Positions 7,319 through 14,331 of a stretch of 14,331 nt of DNA are shown piece after piece. The notes under the pieces were generated by a model, which had not been told where the DNA came from, searched no databases, and was given only the letters and a program-made list of their open reading frames with translations. This stretch comes from Pseudomonadota bacterium (GTDB taxonomy: Bacteria > Pseudomonadota > Alphaproteobacteria > Rhizobiales > Beijerinckiaceae), in NCBI GenBank assembly GCA_023452965.1, contig JAEXUU010000257.1, positions 1 through 14,331 of the forward strand, in the 5' to 3' direction. The translations under genes were made by a program, and so were the position numbers. How positions within the stretch are numbered: position 1 is the stretch's first letter; every line of letters begins with the position of its first letter.

Positions 7319-8440
7319 ATGGCCGGACCACTGGACGGTGTCAGGGTCGTCGACCTGAGCACGGTGATTGCCGGCCCCTATGCGACCCAGATGCTGGGCG
7401 AGATGGGGGCTGAGATCATCAAGATCGAGCCGCCGGCGGGCGACATCATGCGCGCTCCGGGGCCGGGCCGGTCACCGGGAATGGGCGCCACCTTCCTCAA
7501 CTGCAACCGCAACAAGCGCAGCCTGATCCTCGACCTGAAGGACCCTGCGGCGCTGGCGGAACTGCTCGGGCTGATCGCCGACGCCGACGTCTTCGTCCAC
7601 AATATGCGCATGGCGGCGGCCTTGCGTCTCGGCCTCGGCCAGGAAGCGCTGCTCGCCCGCAATCCGCGCCTGATCTACTGCGCCATCGTCGGCTTCGGCC
7701 AGGACGGCCCCTATCGGGATCGACCAGCCTATGACGATATCATCCAGGCCGCCGCCGGCTGGGCCGGGCTGCAGGCGCGGGTCGGCGGCGAGCCGCGCTA
7801 TGCGCCGACGATCGTCGCGGACAAGACCACCGCGCTCTTCGCCGTCGGCGCGATCAATGCCGCGCTCTACCATCGCGCTGGCTCGGGCCGCGGCCAGGCG
7901 ATCGAGGTGCCGATGTTCGAGGCGATGGTCTCCTTCCTCTCGGTGGAGCATCTCTCCGGCCTGACTTATCGCCCCCCTCTTGGCGAAAGCGGCTATGGTC
8001 GCACGCTCTCGCCGAACCGGCGGCCCTACCGGACGCAGGACGGTTACATCGCCGCCATGCCCTATACCGCTGCTCACTGGCGCGCCTTCTTCCGCGCTGC
8101 CGGCCGCGACGACTGGGCGGCCGAGGAAGCGCTCGGTTCGGATACGGCCCGGGCCGGGATGATCGACGAGCTCTATGCCCGGCTGGCCTCGTGCTTCGCG
8201 ACATTGCCGACGGCGGAATGGCTCGCCCTGCTGCAGCCGCTCGACGTGCCGTGTGCGCCGGTCAACAGCATCGAAGATTTGCTCGACGACCCGCATCTGC
8301 GTGCCGTCGGCTTCTTCGAGGAAACGAACCATCCGAGCGAGGGCGAGATCATCAGTCCGCGCCACCCCGTCCGCTTTTCCGGCACGCCCTGCACGGCGGG
8401 GCTGCCGGCACCGAAGCTCCCCCGGCACCGGAAGAGCTGA
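7319..8440 (+). CDS. CaiB/BaiF (class III) acyl-CoA transferase
   Basis: This is a 373-residue CoA-transferase that moves CoA between carboxylic acids, by family knowledge through an aspartyl-CoA intermediate. Family signatures are LDGVRVVDLSTVIAGPYATQ near the N-terminus, LGEMGAEIIKIEPPAGD, NRNKRSLILDLKD, IYCAIVGFGQDGPY and RPAYDDIIQAAAGWAGL. Asp168 in VADKTTALFA sits where the catalytic Asp of formyl-CoA transferase (Asp169) falls. It is followed by NAALYHRAGSGRGQAIEVPM. The start is ATG 7319, with GAAGGAG about 9 bases upstream; the open frame continues to 6989, but that extension re-reads an SDR remnant. The length is slightly below the roughly 400 residues common in the family, with the C-terminal APVNSIEDLLDDPHLRAVGF motif present. 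The acid substrate is unknown; it could activate an acid for degradation alongside the dehydrogenases. It lies 98 bases before the thiamine-enzyme gene. Confidence 0.94.
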   Translation: MAGPLDGVRVVDLSTVIAGPYATQMLGEMGAEIIKIEPPAGDIMRAPGPGRSPGMGATFLNCNRNKRSLILDLKDPAALAELLGLIADADVFVHNMRMAAALRLGLGQEALLARNPRLIYCAIVGFGQDGPYRDRPAYDDIIQAAAGWAGLQARVGGEPRYAPTIVADKTTALFAVGAINAALYHRAGSGRGQAIEVPMFEAMVSFLSVEHLSGLTYRPPLGESGYGRTLSPNRRPYRTQDGYIAAMPYTAAHWRAFFRAAGRDDWAAEEALGSDTARAGMIDELYARLASCFATLPTAEWLALLQPLDVPCAPVNSIEDLLDDPHLRAVGFFEETNHPSEGEIISPRHPVRFSGTPCTAGLPAPKLPRHRKS

Positions 8441-8469
8441 ATCGCGCCGGGCGCAACCCTGAACGCATT

Positions 8470-8495
8470 GCGCTTTCCCTGCGCCGCGCAAGCGC
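8470..8495. repeat. Inverted repeat between the CoA-transferase and thiamine-enzyme genes
   Basis: GCGCTT (8470-8475) and AAGCGC (8490-8495) form perfect 6-base arms around 14 bases. An overlapping alternative pairing TTGCGC/GCGCAA (8468-8473, 8486-8491) also exists. It lies in the 97-base gap before the ATG at 8538. It could be an operator for the downstream genes or a hairpin after the CoA-transferase; in GC-rich DNA it may be chance. Confidence 0.25.
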
Positions 8496-8537
8496 CTAGC
8501 CTCCCGATGACGAGGCCAGGCGGAAAGGCGACGGACG

Positions 8538-10193
8538 ATGAAGAAGGGATCGGATCTTCTGGTTGCGGCGCTCGAGAACGAGGGCGTCGACCGCATATTC
8601 GGCGTGCCGGGCGAAGAGAATCTCGACGTCGTCGAATCCTTGCGGACGTCGAAGATCGAACTGGTGCTGACGCGCCATGAGCAGGCCGCAGCCTTCATGG
8701 CGGCGACGCACGGCAGGCTGACAGGCAAGCCCGGGGTCTGCATCGCGACGCTCGGCCCCGGCGCGCTGAACTTCTCGACCGGTGCGGCCTATGCCCATCT
8801 CGGCGCCATGCCGATGATCCTGATCACCGGCCAGAAGGCGATCATGACCGCCAAGCAGGCGCGCTTCCAGATCGTCGACGTCGTCGCCTCGATGAAGCCG
8901 CTGACCAAGATGACCCGGCAGATCGTCAGCGCTGCCAGCATTCCCTCCGTGGTGCGCGACGCCTTCCGCGTCGCGATGGAGGAGCGGCCGGGGCCGGTGC
9001 ATCTCGAGCTGCCCGAGGATATCGCGGCGGAGGAGATCGACGATGTCCCGCTGATCCCGGTGCATCCGCTGGAGCGGCCGGTTGCCGATCCCGCGGCGCT
9101 CGACCGCGCCGCCGGGATGATTCTCGCCGCCAAGCGCCCGCTCGTGATGATCGGCGCCGCCGGCAATCGCCCGCGGCTGGTCGAGGCGCTCTCGGACTTC
9201 GTGCGCCGCGCGCGCCTGCCCTTCTTCAATACCCAGATGGGCAAGGGCGCCGTCACCGGCGGCTCCAATCTCTATATGGGCACCGCCGCCCTCTCGGAGG
9301 GCGATTATGTCCACCGCGCCGTCGAGCAGGCCGACCTCATCATCTCGATCGGCCATGACACGGTCGAGAAGCCGCCCTTCCTGATGAAGAGCGCCGGCGG
9401 CTCGAAGGTGATCCATATCGGCTACCAGTCGGCCACGGTCGAGCAGGTCTACCATCCCGACGCGGAGGTCATCGGCGACATCGGCGCGAGCGTCACCGCG
9501 CTCGCCGACAGGCTGGGCGGCAAGCTCGACGCCGATCCGCACCTGCTGGAGCTGCGCCAGAAGATCCTGGCGCGGATCAACGACCGCGCCGAGGAAGACC
9601 GCTTCCCGCCGACGCCGCAGCGCATCGTGCACGACATCCGCAAGGTGATGCCGGAGGACGGCATCGTCTGCCTCGACAACGGCATGTACAAGATCTGGTT
9701 CGCGCGGAACTACCGCACCCATGTCGCCAACACGCTGCTGCTCGACAATGCCCTGGCGACGATGGGGGCCGGCCTGCCCTCGGCGGTGATGGCGGCGATG
9801 CTCTACCCCGGCCGCCGGGTGATGGCGGTCTGCGGCGATGGCGGCTTCATGATGAACTCGCAGGAGATGGAGACGGCCGTCCGCTTGCGCCTCAACCTCG
9901 TCGTGGTGATCCTGAACGACAGCGCCTATGGCATGATCCGCTGGAAGCAGGCGGTCGACGGCTTCCCGGATTACGGGATGAGCTTCGGCAACCCCGATTT
10001 CGTCCGCTATGCGCAGGCCTATGGCGCCAAGGGCTCGCGCGTCGGCGCGGTCGAAGACCTCGTACCCGCACTGGAAGCGGCCTTCGCCGGCGGCGGCGTC
10101 CATCTCGTCGAGGTGCCGATCGACTATTCGGAGAACACCCGCGTCCTGGTCGAGGAACTGCGCAACCGTTCGCCGGATGTCGAGTTGGCTTGA
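8538..10193 (+). CDS. Thiamine diphosphate-dependent enzyme, acetolactate synthase large-subunit-like
   Basis: This is a 551-residue protein of the acetolactate synthase/2-oxoacid decarboxylase superfamily. It condenses or decarboxylates a 2-oxoacid using thiamine diphosphate and Mg. N-terminal domain: FGVPGEENLD, the activating Glu48 in RHEQAAAFMA, GPGALNFSTG (73-82), Gln111 and Lys124 (LTK), all placed as in acetolactate synthases. C-terminal domain: the thiamine motif GDGGFMMNSQEM starting at Gly433 and ending in Asn460-Asp461, then YGMIRWKQ. There is no IlvN-type regulatory subunit nearby, so a biosynthetic isoleucine/valine role is less likely than a catabolic one. The active-site His that benzoylformate decarboxylases carry in the position of the GPG segment is absent. 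Being upstream of an aldehyde dehydrogenase and mobA suggests it may release an aldehyde from a 2-oxoacid; this is inference. The ATG is weakly supported by the purine-rich GGAAAGG upstream. Confidence 0.9.
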   Translation: MKKGSDLLVAALENEGVDRIFGVPGEENLDVVESLRTSKIELVLTRHEQAAAFMAATHGRLTGKPGVCIATLGPGALNFSTGAAYAHLGAMPMILITGQKAIMTAKQARFQIVDVVASMKPLTKMTRQIVSAASIPSVVRDAFRVAMEERPGPVHLELPEDIAAEEIDDVPLIPVHPLERPVADPAALDRAAGMILAAKRPLVMIGAAGNRPRLVEALSDFVRRARLPFFNTQMGKGAVTGGSNLYMGTAALSEGDYVHRAVEQADLIISIGHDTVEKPPFLMKSAGGSKVIHIGYQSATVEQVYHPDAEVIGDIGASVTALADRLGGKLDADPHLLELRQKILARINDRAEEDRFPPTPQRIVHDIRKVMPEDGIVCLDNGMYKIWFARNYRTHVANTLLLDNALATMGAGLPSAVMAAMLYPGRRVMAVCGDGGFMMNSQEMETAVRLRLNLVVVILNDSAYGMIRWKQAVDGFPDYGMSFGNPDFVRYAQAYGAKGSRVGAVEDLVPALEAAFAGGGVHLVEVPIDYSENTRVLVEELRNRSPDVELA

Positions 10194-10232
10194 AGGCACA
10201 CGATCAGGCTCCGCGCGAGATCTGGCTGTCAT

Positions 10233-10317
10233 TCCGGCCGGAGCGCCGAGATCCATCATAGAGTGCTGTTCTCTACGATGGATTCCGGAGCTGCACTGTT
10301 TCGCAGCTTGTCCGGAA
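10233..10317. repeat. Compound palindromic element (REP-like) between the thiamine enzyme and aldehyde dehydrogenase
   Basis: Three dyads stand back to back in a 179-base gap. TCCGGCCGGA (10233-10242) is a perfect palindrome. ATCCATCATAGAG (10251-10263) and CTCTACGATGGAT (10271-10283) pair in 12 of 13 positions around a 7-base loop, the odd pair being G-U-like. TTCCGGAGCTGC (10283-10294) pairs with GCAGCT (10303-10308) and, across a 3-base bulge, CCGGAA (10312-10317). The ATTCCGG and GGATTCCGG edges resemble dispersed intergenic palindromes seen in Hyphomicrobiales genomes. It probably folds in the transcript and could modulate expression of the downstream genes. It ends 55 bases before the ATG at 10373. 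Confidence 0.7.
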
Positions 10318-10372
10318 CAACGGGACGTACGGAGCGGCAACGCACAATATCAGAGCCGCGAAGGAGACCGAG

Positions 10373-11755
10373 ATGCTGCAGGTGGTTCAGGCTTATGATC
10401 GCGCGCCCATCGAGGAGATCGCGACCGACGACGCGGCCGCGCTCGAGGCCAAGCTCCAGGCCGCCGAGAAGGTGTTCCGGGATCGCGATGGCTGGCTGAA
10501 GCCGCATGAGCGGATGGCGATCCTGCGCCGGCTAGCCGGCCTGCTGGACGGCAAACGCGATCATTTCGCCCGTCAGATCGCCCGCGAGGGCGGCAAGCCG
10601 CTCACCGATGCCATCGTCGAGACGACCCGCGCCATCGACGGCATCCACAACGCTGTCGAAGAGCTGCGCAACTTCGCCGGCCGTGAAATCCCGATGGGGC
10701 TGTCGCCGGCGGCGGCCAATCGCTGGGCCTTCACCACCAAGGAGCCGATCGGTATCGTCGCGGCGATCTCGGCCTTCAACCACCCGCTCAACCTGATCGT
10801 GCACCAGGTCGTCCCGGCGATCGCCACCGGCTGCCCGGTGATCGTCAAGCCGGCCGGCACGACGCCGCTCTCCTGCCGGGATTTCGTCGCCCTGGTGCAC
10901 GAGGCCGGGCTCCCCCAGGCCTGGTGCCAGAGCTTCATTCCCGAAAGCACGGAGCTGGCGGAAAAGCTCGCCACCGACCCGCGCATCGCCTTCCTCAGCT
11001 TTATCGGCTCGGCCAAGGTCGGCTGGTACCTGCATTCGAAGCTCGCGCACGGTGCCCGCTCGGCGCTGGAGCATGGCGGGGCCGCGCCGGCGATCGTCGA
11101 CCGCAGCGCCGATCTCGACAGGATCATCGAGCCGCTGGTGAAGGGCGGCTACTACCATGCAGGCCAGGTCTGCGTGTCGACGCAGCGCATCTTCGTCCAC
11201 CGCGAGATCATCGATGCTTTCACCGAGCGGCTGGTCGCACGCGTCAAGGCGCTGCGTACCGGCGACCCCGTGCTGAAGGACACCGAAGTCGGGCCATTGA
11301 TCCAGCCGCGCGAAGCGGATCGCGTCGCCGCCTGGATCGACGAGGCCGTCAAGGGCGGCGCGAAGCTCGCGACCGGCGGCAAGCGGCTCTCGGAGACGAC
11401 GCTGGAGCCGACCGTGCTGCTCGACCCCACCGTCGATGCCAAGGTCTCGCAGCTCGAGATCTTCGGGCCGGTGGTCGGCATCTATCCCTATGAGAAGCTC
11501 GACGACGCCATCGCACAGGCGAACGCGCTGCCCGTCGCCTTTCAGGCGAGCATCTTCGCTCAGGACATCGACGTCGCGCTGCGCGCCGCCGAGCGGCTCG
11601 ACGCCTCGGCGGTGATGGTCAACGACCCCACCACTTTCCGCACCGACTGGATGCCTTTCGCCGGGCGGCGCGAGTCCGGCTACGGCACCGGCGGCATCCC
11701 CTACACCATGCGCGACATGACGCAGGAGAAGATGATCCTGCTCAACCGGCGCTGA
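10373..11755 (+). CDS. NAD(P)-dependent aldehyde dehydrogenase
   Basis: This is a 460-residue ALDH-superfamily enzyme oxidising an aldehyde to a carboxylic acid. Catalytic residues are all present: Asn136 (AFNHP), Lys159 in VIVKPAG, general base Glu233 in ALEHGG and nucleophile Cys267 in HAGQVCVSTQR. The Glu motif has His where LELGG is usual. FIGSAKVG (211-218) replaces the usual FTGS-x-x-x-G cofactor loop. The C-terminal EIFGPVVGIYPYE and MPFAGRRESGYGTGG stretches are standard. It is somewhat short for the superfamily (about 480-500), mainly at the N-terminus, but starts with a good GAAGGAGA ribosome site about 7 bases before the ATG. Downstream, mobA starts 77 bases later on the same strand. 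Context suggests it makes an aromatic acid such as 3-hydroxybenzoate from its aldehyde, but residues alone do not fix the substrate; the succinate-semialdehyde or lactaldehyde branches are alternatives. Confidence 0.94.
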   Translation: MLQVVQAYDRAPIEEIATDDAAALEAKLQAAEKVFRDRDGWLKPHERMAILRRLAGLLDGKRDHFARQIAREGGKPLTDAIVETTRAIDGIHNAVEELRNFAGREIPMGLSPAAANRWAFTTKEPIGIVAAISAFNHPLNLIVHQVVPAIATGCPVIVKPAGTTPLSCRDFVALVHEAGLPQAWCQSFIPESTELAEKLATDPRIAFLSFIGSAKVGWYLHSKLAHGARSALEHGGAAPAIVDRSADLDRIIEPLVKGGYYHAGQVCVSTQRIFVHREIIDAFTERLVARVKALRTGDPVLKDTEVGPLIQPREADRVAAWIDEAVKGGAKLATGGKRLSETTLEPTVLLDPTVDAKVSQLEIFGPVVGIYPYEKLDDAIAQANALPVAFQASIFAQDIDVALRAAERLDASAVMVNDPTTFRTDWMPFAGRRESGYGTGGIPYTMRDMTQEKMILLNRR

Positions 11756-11831
11756 GCGAGAGCCGTCGCGCCCCTCCAGCGGCGGCAGCCGGCCGCCTTC
11801 CAGACCTTCGTCTCGATCCAGCGGGAGCAGC

Positions 11832-13763
11832 ATGCAGTTCCATCTCGACGGATTCCGCCCCGGAGACCCGGCAGTCGCGCCGGCCTCCGCACAGGCATTG
11901 CTGCCCACGGACGCCCTCCCCGCTGAAGTCGACGTCCTGATCGTCGGCTGCGGCCCCGCCGGCCTGACCCTCGCGGCGCAGCTCGCCGCCTTCCCCGAGA
12001 TCCGGACCTGCATCGTCGACCAGAAGGACGGCCCGCTGCTGATGGGCCAGGCCGACGGCATTGCCTGCCGCACGATCGAGATGTTCCACGCCTTCGGCTT
12101 TGCCGAGCGCGTGCTGAAGGAAGCCTACTGGGTCAACGAAACGGTGTTCTGGAAGCCGGACGGGGCCAAGCGGGAGAACATCGCCCGGCACGGCCGGGTC
12201 CAGGACGTCGAGGACGGGCTGTCGGAGTTCCCCCATGTCATCCTGAGCCAGGCGCGGGTGCATGATTTCTACCTGGAAACCATGCGCAATGCGCCAGGTC
12301 GGCTCGAGCCGCATTATTCCCGACGCCTGCTCGCCCTGACGACAGAGCCGGGCACCGGTGCTTCACATCCGGTCACGGCGCGGCTGGAGCGGCTGGACCC
12401 CGCCCATGCCGGCAAGGTCGAGACGATCAAAGCGCGCTATGTCGTCGGCTGCGACGGGGCACGCAGCATCGTGCGGAAATCGATCGGGCGCGCCCTGCAT
12501 GGCGATGCCGCCAATCAGGCCTGGGGCGTGATGGACGTGCTGGCGGTGACCGATTTCCCGGACATCCGCCTGAAAGCCCTGATCCAGTCGGCGAGCGAAG
12601 GCACGATCGTGCTCATCCCGCGCGAGGGTGGCTACCTCGTGCGCATCTATGTCGAGCTCGACAAGCTGAGGGCGGACGAGCGTGTCGGCAGCCGCAACAT
12701 CACCGTCGACTACCTGATCGCGGCGGTGCAGCGCATCCTGAACCCCTACACGATCACGGTGAAGGAGGTCGCCTGGTGGTCGGTCTACGAGATCGGCCAG
12801 CGGCTCTGCGACAGGTTCGACGATTTGCCGGATGCGGAAGCCGGCGAGCGGTTGCCCCGGATCTTCATCGCCGGGGATGCCTGCCACACGCACAGCCCCA
12901 AGGCGGGGCAAGGCATGAACGTCTCGATGCAGGACAGCTTCAACCTGGGCTGGAAGCTGGCGGCGGTCTTGCTGGGCCGCTGCGCTCCGGAACTGCTGCA
13001 CAGCTACTCGGCCGAGCGCCAGGCCATCGCCGGCGAGCTGATCGCCTTCGACCGGGAGTGGGCGGCCCTGCTCAGCGCGCCGCTGAAGGCCGCTGGCGAT
13101 CCGCAGGGCGCAGGCGTCGACCCCGCCGAGGTGCAGGACTACTTCGTCCGGCACGGGCGCTACACCGCCGGGACGGCGACGCGCTATGCGCCATCGCTGC
13201 TGACCGGCGAGGCCTCGTTCCAGCATCTCGCCAAGGGCTTCTTGGTCGGCACGCGCTTCCACTCGGCGCCGGTCATTCGCCTTGCCGACGCCAAACCGGT
13301 CTATCTCGGCCATGCCGGCAAGGCCGATGGCCGCTGGCGACTTTTCGCCTTCGGAGGAACCGAAGACCGGGCGACGCATGAAGGCCCGATCGGCGCACTC
13401 TGCGAGTTCCTCGCGCGATCGGAGCGCTCGCCGGTCCGCCGCTACACGCGCGACGAAGAGGACATCGACGCAGTGTTCGACCTGCGCGCCGTGCTCCAGC
13501 AAGGCCACGGCGAACTCGACATCGGACAGGTGCACCCGCTGCTGCTGCCCCGAAAGGGTCACCACGGCCTGCGCGACTATGAGAAGGTCTTCTGTCCCGA
13601 CCTTTCCGGCAGCAAGGATATCTTCGCGCTGCGCGGCATCGACCGGCAAGCCGGCTGCCTGGTCATCGTCCGGCCGGACCAGTATGTCGCGCAGGTGCTG
13701 CCGCTGGAGGCGCATGACGAGCTCGGCGCCTTCTTCGCCCGCTTCATGCTGCCGCAGAGGTGA
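11832..13763 (+). CDS. mobA: 3-hydroxybenzoate 4-monooxygenase (FAD-dependent)
   Basis: This is a 643-residue group A flavoprotein monooxygenase that turns 3-hydroxybenzoate into protocatechuate with NADPH and O2. It resembles Comamonas testosteroni MobA (about 640 residues) over the full length as I recall that sequence, including the opening MQFHL-GFRPG. FAD motifs are VGCGPAG (38-44), GCDGARS (206-212) and GDACHTHSPKAGQG (348-361). Asp75 in GQADG and His135 in EFPHVIL fall at the MobA active-site positions as I remember them, with Lys248 and Tyr273 near the expected substrate-contact positions. From about residue 460 there is the thioredoxin-like C-terminal domain of phenol hydroxylases. 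GGGAG lies about 7 bases before the ATG. It follows the aldehyde dehydrogenase by 76 bases and is the last gene of the + strand set. A phenol 2-monooxygenase label is possible but less likely. Protocatechuate ring-cleavage genes are not in this window. Confidence 0.9.
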   Translation: MQFHLDGFRPGDPAVAPASAQALLPTDALPAEVDVLIVGCGPAGLTLAAQLAAFPEIRTCIVDQKDGPLLMGQADGIACRTIEMFHAFGFAERVLKEAYWVNETVFWKPDGAKRENIARHGRVQDVEDGLSEFPHVILSQARVHDFYLETMRNAPGRLEPHYSRRLLALTTEPGTGASHPVTARLERLDPAHAGKVETIKARYVVGCDGARSIVRKSIGRALHGDAANQAWGVMDVLAVTDFPDIRLKALIQSASEGTIVLIPREGGYLVRIYVELDKLRADERVGSRNITVDYLIAAVQRILNPYTITVKEVAWWSVYEIGQRLCDRFDDLPDAEAGERLPRIFIAGDACHTHSPKAGQGMNVSMQDSFNLGWKLAAVLLGRCAPELLHSYSAERQAIAGELIAFDREWAALLSAPLKAAGDPQGAGVDPAEVQDYFVRHGRYTAGTATRYAPSLLTGEASFQHLAKGFLVGTRFHSAPVIRLADAKPVYLGHAGKADGRWRLFAFGGTEDRATHEGPIGALCEFLARSERSPVRRYTRDEEDIDAVFDLRAVLQQGHGELDIGQVHPLLLPRKGHHGLRDYEKVFCPDLSGSKDIFALRGIDRQAGCLVIVRPDQYVAQVLPLEAHDELGAFFARFMLPQR

Positions 13764-13801
13764 AGCGGGCCGGCACTTCCTCTTCCAGGGAACGTGGATG
13801 C

Positions 13802-13820
13802 CGCCAGCAGCCCGCTGGCG
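13802..13820. terminator. Hairpin between the convergent mobA and transporter genes
   Basis: CGCCAGC (13802-13808) and GCTGGCG (13814-13820) form a perfect 7-base stem around a 5-base loop, in the 106-base gap between two convergent genes. On the + strand only a short ACTTTCC follows, so the U-tract is poor. It may act in both directions as a Rho-assisted terminator. Confidence 0.45.
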
Positions 13821-13869
13821 ACTTTCCGGGGACTGAAGCCGTCCTTTGACTGCTGTACCGCGCGGGCTG

Positions 13870-14331
13870 TCAGCGGATCGGCGGCGCGTAGTGCAGGCCG
13901 CCATCCTTCCATGAGGCGTTGATGCCGCGCTTGATCTTCAGCGGGCTGTCCTTGCCGATGTTGCGCTCGAAGACCTCGGCATAGGAGCCGACCTTGAGGA
14001 CGATATTGTAGGCCCACTCATTCGGAAGGCCGAGCGCGGCGCCGAGCTTTCCTTCCTTGCCGACGAGGCGGAGGATGTTCGGATTGGCCGTGGTGCTCGC
14101 GGTCTCGGCGATGTTGGCCGATGTCAGGCCGAACTCCTCGGCGGCATGCAGGACATAGGCGGCCCATTTGACGACGTTGTACCATTGGTCGTCGCCCTGG
14201 CGGACGGAAAGGCCGAGCGGCTCCTTGGACAGCGTCTCGTTCAGGATGGTGTGCTTCTCGGGCTCCGTCAGCTTGGTCCGGAAGGCGTAGAGCACCGAGC
14301 GGTCGGAGCTGAACGCATCGCATCGGCCGGC
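13870..14331 (-). CDS. Periplasmic amino-acid-binding protein of an AapJ/BztA-type ABC transporter (C-terminal part)
   Basis: Only the last 153 or so residues are present; the gene continues past the window's right edge, and the GTG at 14295 is internal. The frame is open to the edge with GRCDAFSSDRSVLYAFRTKL. It continues with EPEKHTILNETLSKEPLGLS, VRQGDDQWYNVVKWAAYVLH and AEEFGLTSANI, which match the C-terminal lobe of the general L-amino-acid-binding proteins AapJ (rhizobia) and BztA (Rhodobacter). Those proteins capture amino acids in the periplasm and deliver them to the QM/P permease-ATPase. The signal peptide and permease genes lie outside the window. The C-terminus (GGLHYAPPIR) is intact. 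It converges on mobA. Specificity cannot be read from this half, and organisms of this kind often carry several paralogues, so I do not assign a gene symbol. Confidence 0.9.
   Translation of the reverse strand, partial: AGRCDAFSSDRSVLYAFRTKLTEPEKHTILNETLSKEPLGLSVRQGDDQWYNVVKWAAYVLHAAEEFGLTSANIAETASTTANPNILRLVGKEGKLGAALGLPNEWAYNIVLKVGSYAEVFERNIGKDSPLKIKRGINASWKDGGLHYAPPIR

Noticed and set aside
8538..10193. Assignment of the thiamine enzyme as benzoylformate decarboxylase.
   Set aside because: The position corresponding to the active-site His/Ser segment reads TLGPGALN, and Gln111/Lys124 follow the acetolactate synthase pattern; kept only as a functional hypothesis from context.
8496..10340. 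Very long open frame on the minus strand opposite the thiamine-enzyme gene (614 codons).
   Set aside because: It is antisense to a gene with clear catalytic motifs; its translation is rich in His, Arg, Asp and Gly without any family pattern, as usual for the complementary frame of high-GC codons.

Overview
The window is high-GC bacterial DNA with alphaproteobacterial character, most likely from the order Hyphomicrobiales (a Bosea- or Methylobacterium-like genome). That placement is inferred from codon use, gene families, an AapJ-type transporter gene and the style of an intergenic palindromic repeat; no rRNA marker is present. Every gene is a recognisable family. I found no clear new defence, mobile or RNA system. 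I saw no tRNA, rRNA, CRISPR array or intact insertion sequence.

Region 1 (1-4504, + strand) is the downstream end of a surface or extracellular polysaccharide cluster. It holds a 5'-truncated fusion of a Gfo/Idh/MocA-type sugar oxidoreductase with an extended-SDR nucleotide-sugar epimerase/dehydratase, then a 12-helix flippase-like membrane protein and a family-4 type glycosyltransferase. The three genes are tightly packed (4-base gap, then a 23-base overlap) and read as one operon. It would make or modify a sugar, transfer it and export the lipid-linked product.

Region 2 (4505-6243) is different in base composition. A convergent LuxR/NarL-type regulator (- strand) has a degenerate receiver domain in which Cys replaces the phospho-accepting Asp. 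Its receiver half and its upstream region are very AT-rich (39 G+C in 120 bases at 4981-5100), whereas its DNA-binding half has the GC-rich composition of the neighbours. A plausible promoter and a cluster of TTAAT-type repeats and palindromes lie upstream. About 600 bases of unassigned sequence follow.

Region 3 (6244-13763, + strand) is catabolic: a classical SDR dehydrogenase, a short-chain dehydrogenase remnant, a class III (CaiB/BaiF) CoA-transferase, an acetolactate-synthase-like thiamine diphosphate enzyme, an aldehyde dehydrogenase and a 3-hydroxybenzoate 4-monooxygenase (MobA). The last three suggest a possible route 2-oxoacid -> aldehyde -> (3-hydroxy)benzoate -> protocatechuate. Only the MobA step is well supported. 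A compound palindromic repeat sits between the thiamine enzyme and the aldehyde dehydrogenase.

Region 4 (13870-14331, - strand) is the C-terminal part of a periplasmic amino-acid-binding protein of an AapJ/BztA-type ABC importer, converging on mobA across a short gap with a terminator-like hairpin.
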